From Fasciola hepatica (Eukaryota > Platyhelminthes > Trematoda > Plagiorchiida > Fasciolidae): a DNA stretch of 64,000 bases. The position numbers were made by a program, and so were the translations under genes. The DNA is taken from NCBI GenBank assembly GCA_948099385.1, contig CANUEZ040000193.1, positions 3,794,501 through 3,858,500 of the forward strand. The letters run 5' to 3'. Within the stretch, counting starts at the first letter, position 1. Every line of letters begins with the position of its first letter. Under the pieces are notes generated by a model. It did no database searches, was not told the origin of the DNA, and saw only the letters and a program-made list of their open reading frames with translations. Of this stretch, positions 1 to 14,900 are shown one piece after another.

Positions 1-3000
1 GTGGATAACCGTTACCGGGGCCTACTAGTACGAAATACCTAACGACAAGTAAAACACAAAAAAACAGTCTGAATTTAGAAGGCATTTAGAACAATTTACC
101 TACACATATTTGGTTGTCAGAAAAGTAACGATAATAAGATGAAAGCTATGACTGATGTCCCCTGTAAAGAAAGCAAATCATGAATAGAAGACTTGCAGGA
201 CATAAACATTCTTGAGAAGGTTTGCATATTTTATTAGTTGAATGACGAAGTATTTGAGACTGGCAATCAGGGGACTCCAGATCCCTTGGTTCGGCTTACT
301 CAACTACTTTGGAAGTCAGTCGGAATGCCTTCCATAAAACACACAACAGTGACCTAACAGAATTTTATTGATTGCCTTTGTTTGTTCTGTCGCAATGAAG
401 AAAATATATCTAAAGGGCTATATAATAGGAAGATATGAAGTTATTTTTTAGATGAAACACCCTAATAGTAAATATTTATGTGCAATGTCCAAAGCAGCTT
501 AATATCACCGCAAGAACTCAATGATGTGAGAATTCTTAGCAATGTGTTTATAGAACACTCGGCCCTCGGAGTGGTGCGAACTTTTTCGGTGGTTGAAGAA
601 ATGTTCATGTACCCCGAGATTTGTGAGAGTTTTAGTATTTTGACGTAATAATCCAGCGAGCTATTTCACATTTTGAGGCAAGAACAAGACCAATATTCGC
701 AAGTGTTGCACATAAGGTTAACACATATCTACTCGCATCTGTGAACTCAAAAGTATGTTTTATGTTTCTGCCGAAATAACCAATCAGATATACGACAAGT
801 AGAAGACAGTTTGAATTCGACTGGAATATTTCAACGAAATCAGTCTATAGTCAGACATCCATGGGGAAGTGAATATTGTGTAACACCTACACATTATTAT
901 TTTGTTGGAGCTTATGATGTGGCTCGAAGTTTGTTCTGAGAATGTAGACGAAGTGAAAGAACTGACCCATTCTAGTTCCATAAACATGTAAAAACAAGAA
1001 TTAGGATGACATCTCAGTATATTTGATAGACAATTTATGTCGTGTGTGTGATATTCATTCCATGTCTTTCCACTAGGAAAAGATTTCATCCAAGGATACA
1101 TGTTCACTGTGATTTTCCGCGTGAAAATTAATGAGGTTTTTAAAAGAACCAACGGCTGGTCGGCTTGGGTTGATCACTTGTAGTTTTGTAAGGCTCATAG
1201 TTTTTCGTAGCGTGAGCCTAACACTGCTGACATAAAATTGTCCAACGTTTGCGAACTAGTCATACTATGCAAGATGGACGTGGGTACTCTCATATTCGGT
1301 CTCTCAGTCCTGTTGGGTATAGCAATGCCAAGATAGACCAAGTATCCTAGTTATTTTGAAAATAATTTGTCCATGTATATGATGTTTTACCATCGATCAA
1401 AATAGTAAGAAGTGAAATCATTTTTGTTTGACGCACTTGTGCTATTCAAACAACTGAGCAAGTGAATTTCTAAACTACTGCAGGTGACCTCACTGGTTTT
1501 CAAAGAGCCAGGTATATTTTAAAGAGCACGTTTTACCCAGTTTCTTGAGGGCCTTATGAAAGTAGAAAATGAAAAAAAACCGAACGAAAATCGGCTCCCA
1601 CTAAGACCATCCGGAAAGAATGCCGCTTTAGGGTGGACATATTACAAAGTTGCTGATAGACTCCCTTAAAATTGGAATCGGTAAATTTCCGTCCTCGAAA
1701 CTGTTAACCTCATCAGTCGGTAGAAAAATCCATCCGTACCCAAAGCAGTCATTGTTCATGACGTCTAGGTGAATTTCACATCAGTCACCTCACTCCAGCA
1801 TTTGCATAACAAAACCTAGCATGCAGCCGTGAGCTGCTCCTGCCTATTTAAAGTTATACGTTGAGCTCATTTAGTATGGCGTGTTGAAGTTAATTACTGA
1901 GTTTTATGAGGAGGAACATAACCATTGGCCAGGATGTTTTGAGGTGATTTTTGGTCACTGGCCACCACTGAGGTGAATATGTTTTTACGAATAAAGCAGC
2001 AGAGCAACCCATTCTTATCAACGGCTCTCCTTTAAAATACATCACCTATTTTGTGTGGAACAAAAATTTAAGATGCCGTGTTAAAAACCGAATTTAGCCA
2101 ATAACAAACTGATATTTTTCCGGTTCACTAGCGTCCATTTCAGGCAGCAGAAGCTGAGTCGTCAGAATCTATTTTCTGAGATGAAAACATTCAAAAGTGT
2201 GGATTTTACTCAAGCGAAACCCAAAAACATTTGTGCAATTCTACAGAATATCAGTAGGCACGACAATTCATCGAACGTTCGATTAGAAATCATTCTGTTT
2301 TCAGTAGGATCTCGAACAGAACTGACCTACGGTAACCTCACATAACTTCGTTGTTCCATTTACGGGGTCAGTCATGGACCTGGGTAGGGACTGGTGAACT
2401 TCTCGGTTTCATCGGGGTACACGCATAAATTAATTACCGTCTCTAGCCACTTTCGAGCGATACTCCCTGGAATTCTCAGTACACGTGGATCGAAATCCTC
2501 CAGATCTATGCAACACCTGAAAGGTATTTTTTGGGCATTATTAGCAGCATTTTGGTAAAAGAAGTATATTTACCTCACTTATTCGCATAATGCGTCTAAT
2601 ATGAAAATTAACACAAAATACTAATAGCAAAGCCATTGAGCAAAGGAGATACTGGGGATTTGTTATTAACCAACAATATGTAATGTGAGTAGTAATATAG
2701 CAGACGGGCCCGTCAATTATTCGGCGGCATATCAGTAAATCATTGGGTTCACCAACAGTCTTCAAGTAGTGAAAAGACCAACGGGTTGGAATTTGATTCC
2801 CGTCAATTAGCTGTCTTTGGTTTCCAAAAGGGGAACTCAAGAGTGGGAAATTTTTCGCAAAGTTTGTCAGTGTTTCCGTGAGGGTCAAAATGTTAAAGGA
2901 TTCTAACCCATGCATGTTTGCCACTTCGCTTTAGTACCGAGAGTGCTATCAGTTGTATGTGAAGGGAGAAAGTCATACTCATTTGGACGGTTGGAGCTCG

Positions 3001-6000
3001 TTTGTTATGAGCTGCCGATACCACCTCCAGTATCTTCGGTCGGTATTTGTCGCGGAGATGCAACACCAAAACCGCCCCGTATGCCCAGAAACGTACGACA
3101 TTCACCCCAAACCTACTGTGGCTTTAGCTAATGTAATAAAGTCACACACACAGACACACGACTTTGAGTCGCATTCAACTGCCATAATTATTCCTTTTGT
3201 TTCGTATCGCATTTATTGCTTACTTTTACGTACCCGGCCTATAACAGTACGTGAAAGGAATTCTGCTAACAAAATTTGTCTTTTAAACGGCTTGTTCGAA
3301 TTCATTACGGGATCTAAATGTGTCAATGATTTGTCAGTCGGGTAGCAGATCGAGTGAGTCAAGAACGAAAAAGTAACATAATGAGCGATTCCGGTTTGAT
3401 ATTTGCATAGTTTCATCCCAGTTTCTATCCAAAATATCATGCGCGTTTCGTGATTTCTCATCAAATCAGCTACATTTGCAAATAAACAAGATCAAAATAA
3501 GCTTGTCGATGTTTCTTCATAGATTTTAGAGAGCATTTTTGAATACTGAGTAAGTAAAAACTCAGAAAAATATTCTCTGCGGAACCACCAGCCCTAAGGA
3601 CTTGCCCACTGAGCTTGAGGAGCAATGCATATAAACAAAAGTTGAACTGAATTTATGTTGCTTTTAGGAATCGCACAAAATGTGGAACACAGTCAACTTT
3701 CAGTTATATCAAATTCACGGATTCTTCTCATCTCTTCTCACAATCTCCGGTTTAGATTGTTATGACGGCTAGACCATTCAGTTGTTAAATGCTTCACACA
3801 ATACTCATACCTAATGTCACCCCAAATGTCATTCATCGAAGAAACGCTCTCGTACATCCAATGGAATCTAGCTAAATCTAAAGAATACTCCGTCACGATG
3901 CGAATTCAATGTCCGAAAAATGCTGTATACCAACCTGCCATCTCCGAGAGTCTAAAAAGATAATTCCTATTTGTATGTTGACCGATCAGTTCGCCCGGTC
4001 AACTATTTCAAGCGGTCTAGTAGAAGATGAAAATCATTTCCAAATCAACACGTTCTCCCAAAGCGGCTTCCATATTAACGTATCCCATCAGTTGGGTCAA
4101 ATGTAAAATCTAGTAGTGAGAAATATAACAAAAAGAAGAAAGCGGCTTATCAGACAGTTAAGTTTTTAAAGTGAAAAACATGGCTCGGTCTGTCTGGATT
4201 CATAGAAAGCAAGTTACCCGTGCGCCAAATACGATGACATTATTTTGACAAAAGACCGGTGAAACATTCCTCCCCGGGGATGTCTCAACAAATGTCATCT
4301 GGATAGTATTTTATTTAAAACCATAAAAACAGAATGTTTTCTTTTGGAAAAATATATTTGTGTTTGTGTAATATCCCATGCTTGCCAGTCCTCTACATAC
4401 TGATCACTACGGATTGTATGTCAGTCTTCAGCAGCAGTCAACTAGGTGCTTTTGCAGAAGCAGCAGACTGCTGGATTTATGTAGGCTTGTTTTCCCGTCT
4501 TGGTTCTAAATTCAAATAAAGCAAGCATTGTTTTCTCAACGTGGTTTCATCATTCGCCAGAGTGTTTCGTATTATACGTATCCATTAGAAAATTTATCAC
4601 GATATATACTCATCCTGATTATTGATGGACCACTTATATCAATACTTCTTCCTTGCTTATGACGTTTGCTTCAGTTATTGCAAGCATATTTGTACAGTCT
4701 AACCCGGAATAATTATATTGGTGTTATATTCAAATACCACTGCAACTTCTTGCAGTGAAACAACCGTCTCTCGACGGATATACCCTCCATCAAACAACTC
4801 ATTTCTCTGGTTGTTTGTAACTGGTCGATTAAATAGCTTTTCAGCAGGCAACATGGATACTGCCAAGAAGATGGGTTTCTTTGGAAATTCTAAGATGAAA
4901 ACCTTGACCGGACTTCGCGCATGAAAAAGGTAATTGCATGAGGTTCAAGTCTTTTTCGCTTATTATGCTTTTTGACTCATATCTGGAATGGTCAGGAACA
5001 TTCAATAGTTCTATAATTTCGGGCCTCGATCGGCGACAGATTTCCGACCCGTTAGTACAACACATTTACCTGGAGAGCAATAACTGAGCGTAACATAACC
5101 TGAATTTTTCATCCAATGCGACCAACCGCCATATATATAAACAAAATATTCTCCCCTCACTTCATAGAGGCACTAGTTTTTTTATTTACGAGCCACCTCT
5201 TCCAGGAACTTCACATCACTCCGACACTGTCAGCGGACAATTACCTCTTTTCAGCCGTGGAACCTCGTTTTTTCGGAGTTGGACAGTGCTAGCTGTAAAA
5301 AGGGTTTGATTTTTGTTTATAAAAGCAAGAATAGAACAATCCGAAATGCATAGGGCTCATTGTGCTCCCCTCGAGCTGCTCTGTTATAAAAATAGTTCAG
5401 CGAGCACATTTATTGACTTGATCCTATCTGCGGCCAACGTGGTTGCCTGGCTGCAGTGGTCTACTATAGGGAAACCCGGAGTGAGCATCACGTATTATGT
5501 GACTGTCCTTGAGGTTTCAGTCGACTTATTCTATATTTCAAGTCTCGCTAACGTGATACGCCGTGGCGCTCCATCTGAGTGATCTCATCTATCGACATAA
5601 AGCTGTTAATGGTGAAAGTTCACTGTCCCGGCCCCTGTCAGAAAGAAGTTTGTATGGCACATCTCACTGATATATTCGAGTAGAGCGAACTGCATCGGCC
5701 TATTTATCTCATCGAATCTTGGTAATATCACACACATGCTACATGCTGAAGTCGTCAATGAGTGACAGAATAAAACTTATGATCTAAATCACTCCAGGAA
5801 GAGGCTTCCAATCCTCGTTGTCCCAAGATGTCACACAAGTGTGGTGATTTCTTGCAGTTTCGATTACCAGGTTTTCGAGCAACACACTTCAACATGTTTA
5901 TTCTAGCTTTAGTTGGATGCAAATGATCCCATTCTGGGATTGATGGTTAGTCCATGAATAACTTAGACCTTCGTTCATGCAAATGAGTCATCTTTTCGTA

Positions 6001-8903
6001 TCTAGGTATGGTTTGTTTTAATCTTCTATTACGAGAGTCGTATTTTACCTTTTTTGTGGGCCTTGTTTCCGCAAAATTACGGACACGTCACTCTCCAGGA
6101 TTGATAAATCTGCGTCCATTGCCCACAAATGAGGTTGGCTGGGACGGCCCCCAGGAACATGTTGTCGTAGTTTCGACAAACTGGAGTGATCTTTTGCTTC
6201 ATTTAACCCGACTCTGGAATTCAAAATGATATTTTTTTCAGTTTTTCATGCTAGTGACTTAATTATCCCCCAGGAGTTTTAAGTGGCGTTAACTACTGAA
6301 GTGGCCACTGCAAAGAAGCCAGGAGGATTTTATAAATGGTTGGCATGTGAAATTTCTGCTGAAATTCACCGGAGGAGCCTCTCAGATATCCCCCAGGAAA
6401 TCGAACTACATTTTCATAATAACCGAAAAATGTAGACTTCTTGAAGTTTCAAAAAGGAGCCTAGGAGTAATTCTTTTAGTGAAAACAGCGTGATGGCTTT
6501 TCAAGTACGACTCGTAACTACAGCAATCTCGCAGTAACTCATTTCGGTTTATTTATTCACTCGTGGACCAGCCGAACATGACGCGTTATCCACGGGCCGT
6601 GCACATGATGGGATAAAAGATATCACATAGTGACGATTAACGTCAATAATTCTCCGGGTTTTCTCATCCGTATTCGTTTTACTATTCAGATATCGTTCAT
6701 TCACTGCCGAAACACAGAAATTACTCACTATTTCCGTGTTGCTTTGCAAGCGAAGGCGTTGACCTACCTATTAGACATCACAAAATCACAATGACCTCCA
6801 TTTGCACTAAAGTGGGCTCAGAATTTGAATGAAACCAAACTCATTTATTACCATGTACTGTGAAAACACACCTTGAAAATGGCAGACAGACCTGTGATTC
6901 CTACAGACAGCTAAGGGGCTGATGCCCTACCCTATTGCATTTTTGCAGTCAAAGTTGATAATGACGGATAGGAGTGTGAGTGGAATTTGCACTTTCCTAG
7001 ATAATGTCACTACGTCTCAGAATCAGCTAGCCATGCAGACAGAAATGCTTCGATCGCTAAAATAGCAAGAAGAGATGGGATGTGATAATGTTCTGCTTCA
7101 TACCGAGTGCGACTCAAGGCAGTGTCTTGCCCATTTCAATGGCATTGGTCTGCTGTGGTAACGATAATGAAGTCGTGGGGCAGGTAGCATGTTGTTCCCA
7201 AAAAACCGGTCAATCTGGCTGCAACCTTGTTTGACTGCGTACAGCACACAAAAAGGAGCACATTTTCTTAGACCCAAACAGTGAAACAGTTTTCGCCCGA
7301 GCAGAATAGGTTCTCGGTATTAGGAAATGATTTTTGAAAATGCAGTGGTATTTCGTAAAAGGGCATACCAGTTCGGACGAAGGTTGAGAGACTGTGGACT
7401 AAATAAGGTATTTTAGGAACGTTTCTGAATAAACAAGAAAGTGCGACATAAAACTGACACTCAGTAGCATTCTTTTTTTAAGTGCCGTGACATGAAAGCC
7501 TCATTCTGATTCCTAGTCATATAGAAATATGGTGTGTATCGGTTAATTGCTCTTTTGGGTCCAGAAAACAGAAGTCACAAGCAACAGTTGCTTTCACCTT
7601 AGTCTCGTTTTAGTCCTAACGAGCGTGAGTAATAGACAAGCCCATCCTTGGAATCTCATAGGGAAGTTTTGCCCAATTATCCAGTTCCAGTTTTAGGCTA
7701 TCACATAGCTGGTAATATGCACAAAATTTGTACCTATGGCTTTGACTCCAACGTCACTTTATATGAAATCCTCCTGCCACAGTGAGCATCAGTTTTCTCA
7801 GCCTATCATTCATAGAGATCGAATCATTTTTCGCACGTCACTTCAGGCCCGCGGTGCCTTCACGTGATGAATTCTGCGTTCATGTCGCCCGACGAACCAT
7901 ATTTTATTACGTGGCACTTCTCAAAATTATGTTTCTCACTAATCAAGTTTGTTGAAATTGTCTTTACAACAAACGTGCGTTGTCTAATTGTGTATCACTC
8001 TCTTAGATCAAGTCCAATACGTACTTAGTGAATTGAGTAAAACTGCGAATTGCGGAGAGGTATGAACTTATGGTTTGTTTTTGCTTTAATCAAACCCTTG
8101 GTCATCCTTACCAAATGTCTACACACAACAGCAAATTGGATAATTTACTTAGACTGATTAGCAACTCAACCCCTTTAAATGCCGCCCTCAGACTATTTGT
8201 ATCAGAATAAAAATGGCGTTTCCACCTTCCCTCTATTTTGCAAACCACAGCTACCGTATGGCCCATTTTGTCAACCAAACCAATACGAGCAGTATAAATC
8301 ATGTTGTAGCTCAGTACCGTGGAAAGGTTTGAAGCAAGAAGCCAAATGTCAAATATCAAAATTGGGTGACTGAGGATTTCAAATGGGAACCCGATGTTAG
8401 CATCACATTTACCATTTTTATTTATCAGTAAAAACACATTCAAGCTCCAGTTTCCTGGAATTCTGTCAGATTGGTGAACACAGTTGTGCTTCTTCGGATA
8501 GAGACCCGTGCGGGTAAATTCTAATCAGCGAGAGACCGGGATTACAGGTTAGTGAGAAACCAACTCACTCTTGTTAAAAAATAGGTTTTCGCGAGAACCG
8601 CTGCGGAGATAGATGGGAAAATGTCGCATAACTAGAAAAAAAACTGAGCAAAACTGTGGGTCTTGTTCAAACATATCATCAGATAACTTTCAGATTGTCC
8701 AGAAGTTATTCTTATCATGGTTTATTCCAAAAGTGAGCAACAACCTCAAGTAGCCGTGAATACATAACTTTTTGTCGACCTTCACATTCACCGTTTTTAC
8801 CGCGGTCAGTATGTTTGATTCCAACCAGTATCGTCTGAAATAAGTACTGAAACACAGCCACCGAAACAGAAACAGGGATATTAGGTAACATAATGAAAAA
8901 GCA

Positions 8904-8908
<5 letters not shown>
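1..8908. other. AT-rich stretch without recognisable gene
   Basis: I see no gene, RNA gene or mobile-element coding remnant here. Open frames are short (up to about 130 codons), overlap on opposite strands and show no family motif. They fit chance in AT-rich DNA. Distant exons of a host gene cannot be excluded by eye. Confidence 0.5.

Positions 8909-8948
<40 letters not shown>
8909..8948. repeat. (AT)20 microsatellite
   Basis: Forty bases of uninterrupted AT dinucleotide. The minus-strand frame crossing it (8690-9040) reads an alternating Tyr-Ile run there, which shows that frame is not a real protein. Confidence 0.97.
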
Positions 8949-8950
<2 letters not shown>

Positions 8951-11900
8951 TGTTTTGTCGCTTTTAAGCAACAAGTAAAGAACGTTGTCTCTTGGTGTTC
9001 CATTGCTCCGAGGCCTATTCCTATCACACGGTGTTATCAATTGTCACACAAATGTTTTTGCGGAACTGGATTTCATGGCACTCTCAAGACAACGGCAAAT
9101 TCCAGAACTACATACAAACGGTAATTGCCAGGCGTTCGTGCTATAACCTTCGAGCCAAGTCAAGTATTCAAGAACGAACGGAAAATAAAATCGTCATTTT
9201 GATCTCTGAAATATTTCGTCTCATTTTATCGTGTTGACTCGTTATTTGCTTATATTTCTTCTTTTTCAAAAACTCACTAGTAAAACAACGAAAGAATTTT
9301 TCCGTTCATACACAGCAGAGTTGATGAACATCATGGTAATCGAACCAGAGGGCATTCATGATCAAAATGCTTCTGCCTCTTCCATTGGGATTACTTTCAT
9401 ATTGAATGAAATATTGATAGAACCCATAATGTTTACTGACCGAAGTATAATTCCATGGAGCTGAATTCAGGGATCACTGCTCAAATCGCTCGCACTTTTC
9501 AACTCCGGATTCAGCCTAAATTAGTTTGACTTTTAGGCAACAAAGAGAAAGATTTGTGAATAACTACCTGTTGCTAAACTTTAAGAATTGCCTCATATGG
9601 GTGATTTGTTTATAGGTGAGGTAAATCAGTTTAAAAAAATAACCTCTCAGTGATCAGTTCATGGTTCTACTACTCACCTTCATCAAGTCTCAAGCGGACA
9701 AAAATACTGCTTTCCGGACACAAAAGAAAATTCGTTGAACACAACTCTAAAAAATTTCAGCTTGATTGTGAGTTCTTGTTTTTTGACTATGAAGCTATGC
9801 TGGATTACAGATAACGCTTGTACAATCATTCACAGGTTTTCGATTTCTCAACATCGGTCTGAACATGAAAGTCGTTAAGGGACTGCTTTCACATCACCAC
9901 TTGGAACAAGTCCGCGTGCGAGAGTCTTTTGAGTCAAAGCAACAAAAAATCTGAATAATTCACCTTTCATTTCGACATAGTGAGAATAGCATTGCCCTTA
10001 AATGAACGGTCTTTTTTATTTTGAATTTTAGATTCACGATTGTGCAATTTGCGTAATTAGACCTGCCAAGATGATGCTTTTATCTCAGTGAGCTTGGGGC
10101 ATTTTCGTGAACAAGTTGATATATCCCGTGTAAACTATTCAAGGTGAGATTTTTAGCTTGCACTTGGAGGTGCATTGTAATCGGGCCGTTCGGCACAGGT
10201 GACGCTTTGGCAATTTTCACATATTCTTCTTGATAATGAATAAGTAAAATCCGGGATGATAACAACTTAACCAACTTACCGAGTGGTAGCTGTCTTTGAA
10301 AACTTGCGAGTTGCTATCTGAAACTTGTGGATTATACTTTCTATCCGAACTCATGATAGGTTAGTATCACACAGAACTACTGAAAGGCATTGAGACGCGT
10401 GTTCGGAATTGGCTGATTTTCAATTCCTTTAAACCTATAGATGATATATATATATTTATAGAGAGAGAGAGACTTTCGACTATCTTTTCAAATTAAAATA
10501 CGAACCGCCATTGGTACATGCAGCTTCGTAAGGCAGTTTCCAAGAAAAGGGCACTTTTAACTCAAAAATGAAACAAATGAATTTGACCCAAACCTACATC
10601 CAAGTAATTCTGGAACGGTTATGGTACTTGAAAATTGTTTAGATTTTTTCCTTCATTGCCGTCTGAGCATCGAGTATAAATGTTTCCTAATCGATAGCAG
10701 TTTCTTGCTCTGAAGAATACAAATAATCAGAATAAATGCAAGCCTAAAAAAGAAAGGCTATTTCATGCTTCAGACGATTTTAGACAAGAACTTTTGAACA
10801 TCACAACACAGTTGATTTAGATGAAAAGTACAACCGTCTCATACAACTTTCCATCAGAATAATCTGCAGAATGAACCAGTCTGGGTGTTTGGATTCGAAT
10901 AACCATGGAAACTGATACAGATAACCGATAAGCTAGTCCTATCTGCGGATAGTCACACATGGAATGTTCAACGATTTTTGTAAGTTTGGTTAATAAACTT
11001 TGGTTTGCTAATATTTTGCTGATGCTTTACCACCAGACTGGTGAATAGTATAAAAAGTGTTTTTCTTTTTTTGTACTTTACAACACAGCCTTTCATTCCT
11101 TCTTGGCGCATTTTAAGGTCGGCACTTACTTAAGTGACCAGGTGTTTATCTACAGTTTCACTCCAATAAGATATTGTATCTTGTAGTACATATTACCTTT
11201 TTCTTCGCAAGATGATGACTCATTACTGGAAACAGAAGTATTAGATGGGATTTTGGCCGAAGTTTGCCTTATTTGCGCCCAACTGGCCCTACTGTGACAG
11301 TTCAGCTGTTAAAGAAAACGGGTTTTGTTCTGACACGTTGTCTGGACTTTTATCACAAATAATGCAGTTGGACAACCTTTATTCTATAGGTTGAAGGTGA
11401 ATAATCTTCTGCGGGTATTGGTAATTTTCACGTATCACAGTTATTTTCATTCATTTGAGAAAAAAGATAATTCTGTGAACATGATAAGCCTGAATATCTT
11501 GAGTTTAGCCAACTTCTTCACCTAGGAACATCATTAGCCGTTTCATACTCCTAGAATTCTCCAGGGAACCACTGAAAATCTAGTTAGCACATTTGCTCTC
11601 TCGTTTTTTCTTATCGTACAAAACATAGTAAACGAATTGGGAGTCTAAATCCACTCTGAAAATAATTACCGCTAATAATGCATGTGGGGAACATAAAAGC
11701 AGCATAAATGCTCACTACTTGTCGATTGTTATTTCGCGATACTTCTCAATAAAAAATAGAAGTCATTTCATGATATTTAACTCACCCCTCCCTCAGGATG
11801 ACTGCTAAAGCCAACAAACAATTCATCACGGGTCAAAACCAAAGAAAATTGAAGTCATTCGTCTGATCGCAAGACACTTGGACATTTGACTTCTTCAAAG

Positions 11901-14900
11901 GAACTCTTTTTGTCTTTTAATTTCACCAGCGATATCAAAGTTCATACTACTAATGAAATTTGTGGCTTCCAAATGATTATATAACAAATGTTTACAGTCG
12001 ATTCATAGTTTCATCGCGAAACGATAAAAGATTTTACAAGTTTAGCCGATAGGTCGAGATTTTTTAAAGGTGAAGGGCATGAATGGTTTGAGCCGGAATT
12101 GCCAATTTACAAAAAAATAACTGGCACTAAGGTAATGTCAGTGGACACAGAGCTTTCAATATATGCTCCGTTATGTTCGTCATAGAAACAAGCGGAATTT
12201 TAGGCAGACTTTATTATCAACCATTCCGTATAAGTGTTTTTTGTGCCTTTTTCCCATATTTCTAACCCTCAATTGAAAGAATTTTGGTGAACAGTATCCA
12301 TGTTTGCGGTTTACACGGTAATTCTGACAAAAAAAGCTCCTGCAATGGAAAGTCACCATAGACTTTGGCAGCATTTAGGGCGAGATGGTATTTTTTCTAT
12401 CCCTCGAATCAGCCAAATAATGAGGCAGGACTAGTTGACTGAAAATGACGCAGGGCTGCACTGTTCACTTAAACAGCTTTGCTACCGTTGAAAGCAAACA
12501 AATCTCACAAGGACAAGTCGATTCAACCTCATTAATAATCATGTCTTCAAGTTTCAGCCCATCGCCACCCTACCTAAAAGTTTTAGATTGGGTCAAGAAC
12601 AGCTGCTGAGTTCAACAGCAGCAATACTTGTGAGTCTTGAGAAGGGTATTTCATTTAAGTGCCACATCAACACACAGTGCGAAAGACAACAATACTCTGA
12701 ACATGATATTCCATTGACTGACGCTAGTCCAACCTCTTCTTACTCGGTTTGTTTATCGATGTTTTGTGTGTGCATGGGTGTTTCCGTGTGAGAGCTCGGG
12801 AACTGTCATTCACGGACCAGAGCAAGTTGAGTTCATTCATATTTGCAAACTGTTTATTCACGTGGCACGAGGCTCCAAATCAAATGCCACGCAAAACCAC
12901 GAGTAAAACAAAGGGCAATCAATTTGAGTCACGCACACCTCAGTCACCGCATCTTGCTAGAAATCCCAGATGGCCTCAGATCGTTACTCTACGAGAGAAT
13001 GAGATGGAGGGTTTCAGTGACATTCCGGTAATGGTTTTATTGTTCTTTGGTTCCCGTACTTCATTTTACTCACAGACCCACTCTATTCCATGTAGTGTCT
13101 ATTTGGACACCAAAACTCCAAATAATCAGCAGCTGGAAAAAAACGGGAAAAGAACTAACTGTATACAAATCATCTCGCTATCTGCTATATGACAAAAATA
13201 TATAAAAAAAATCTAGCCGATTCCCTCAAAAGGGTTAAAAACTCACCTTATTAGTTACATTGATCGCCAGGAAGAACAGAGCTGTGTGCCACTGAAGACA
13301 CCCCATGATCGTGGATGGACGAACAGCCAAAAGAATTGACCTCATTTTTAAATTCAGCCTTGCCGAATAAGCGGCCGTGGACGACCAGCTGCAAAAAGGT
13401 TTCTCGCTTCTAATAGCGGACTATCAAATCGCCTTATTTTTCTAAGGAGAATACCTTGGTGTGGTTTTGCGGATCACCACTACATATGGCAACTGGTCAT
13501 TTTCGTATTGTGCTTCGGGCGAGGCAATGCAATGTAGTCTTGTGAACCACCACAGGTTCGTCTGAAAGGTCCTTGCCACTTTGCAGGTTGTACTGTATTG
13601 TGCACCGGTGAGAGGTTCGTTTTCGAACATAGATTTCGTACAAGGTTCTGTCAACCAACTTCCCACTGCGGACTGAGCAATCAAGCAGTGCAAGAACCAG
13701 AAACATGCAACAAAACTCACACAGATTCCATCAGTTTTATGGTCATTATTCACATTTTCCCTGAAGCAACCGCGCTCTGTTTTTACGGCTTTCCCAGTAT
13801 GCCTGATCTGGTCTATGCTACCAATCTCTGAATACATCTGGAGTCATAAATCAGTATGTTTGGCTCGAGACAGCGAAAAAAACAATGCCACTTTAAAAGT
13901 CGATGGCGAAGAGTCTAAAGAGAGATTTGATAAACTCGTTTGAAATTTGCCTATTAACTGAACGGGACATGACTGTAGAAGCGACGAGGACAAAAGCAAA
14001 CAACGGAAAGAGGTGTTCAAATCAGCTTTAGTAGCACAGTTTGCTTCAGCTTTTGAAGTATGCAATTACCAATCGGATCAATCTAAAAACCGAAGAAAAG
14101 AACACCTGAGGCTGCGAGAAAAACCACTATAAATAGAACGTTATACTCTAAAGGTTTATTGAAGGAATCCTCACTCTTTATATGTATGAATTTACGAGTG
14201 GGGCAATAGACGAATTAGGCATGAACAAGGAATAATTCCAAGGGCTAGCTGGCAGGAATCAATACACAAAATCACATGATAAAACACTCAGTGGAAAAAA
14301 TTACTTCCCGCATCACTGATTTTTAGTGGTTGATAACGCCTACAAAAGATAAAAAAATTAAATATGTTGGGTTTCTTAAGTCCATCGCATGAAGAGTTTC
14401 CTTAGTTTCTGAATAGTGTGCTTTTAGGAAAGGTAGGGCAGTTGCCCAATGATGTGGTTGAAAATGACTGACAAAAATTGCTGGAATAGGAAATAATCAA
14501 CGTTTTTGTATCCATTAGCGGAAAATGGGACCGGTAATCTAGTGCTGCCTCATTTACAGGCATTGTTCAGAGCTCTGTATGGTTCCAAATACTCTCTTAT
14601 TTAGCTACTCACCGAGCCCTTGGAGCCATTAGTCATTTCACGGTAGAGCTCTCATTATGAAAGCTAAATTATGTTTTCTGACAAAACGTCGGTACTAATA
14701 ACAGAGACAAAAGAAATATCCGTATTGCCGATGCTTACTTGTAAGAGTAACTGCTACGGTGCACACTTCAACTTGAATGACAGGAACTGAATGTGGTGAA
14801 CGGCTGCGCTCCTTGAAATATCTACTCAACCATGGGAAAACTACGGAACGGAAAAATTCAGTGAATCTGAACACTTTCTGACCTATTCTATTTTGTTGTT

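Noticed and set aside
1666..1710. Minus-strand CTGATGAG, another hammerhead-like core
   Set aside because: No GAAA after a plausible stem II, and no flanking stems.
8690..9040. 116-codon minus-strand frame with a Tyr-Ile run
   Set aside because: It translates the AT microsatellite.
12749..13192. 147-codon plus-strand frame
   Set aside because: Low-information sequence without a domain. A second overlapping frame is equally open.
13442..13837. 131-codon minus-strand frame
   Set aside because: Overlapped by a plus-strand frame and another minus-strand frame, with no family signature.
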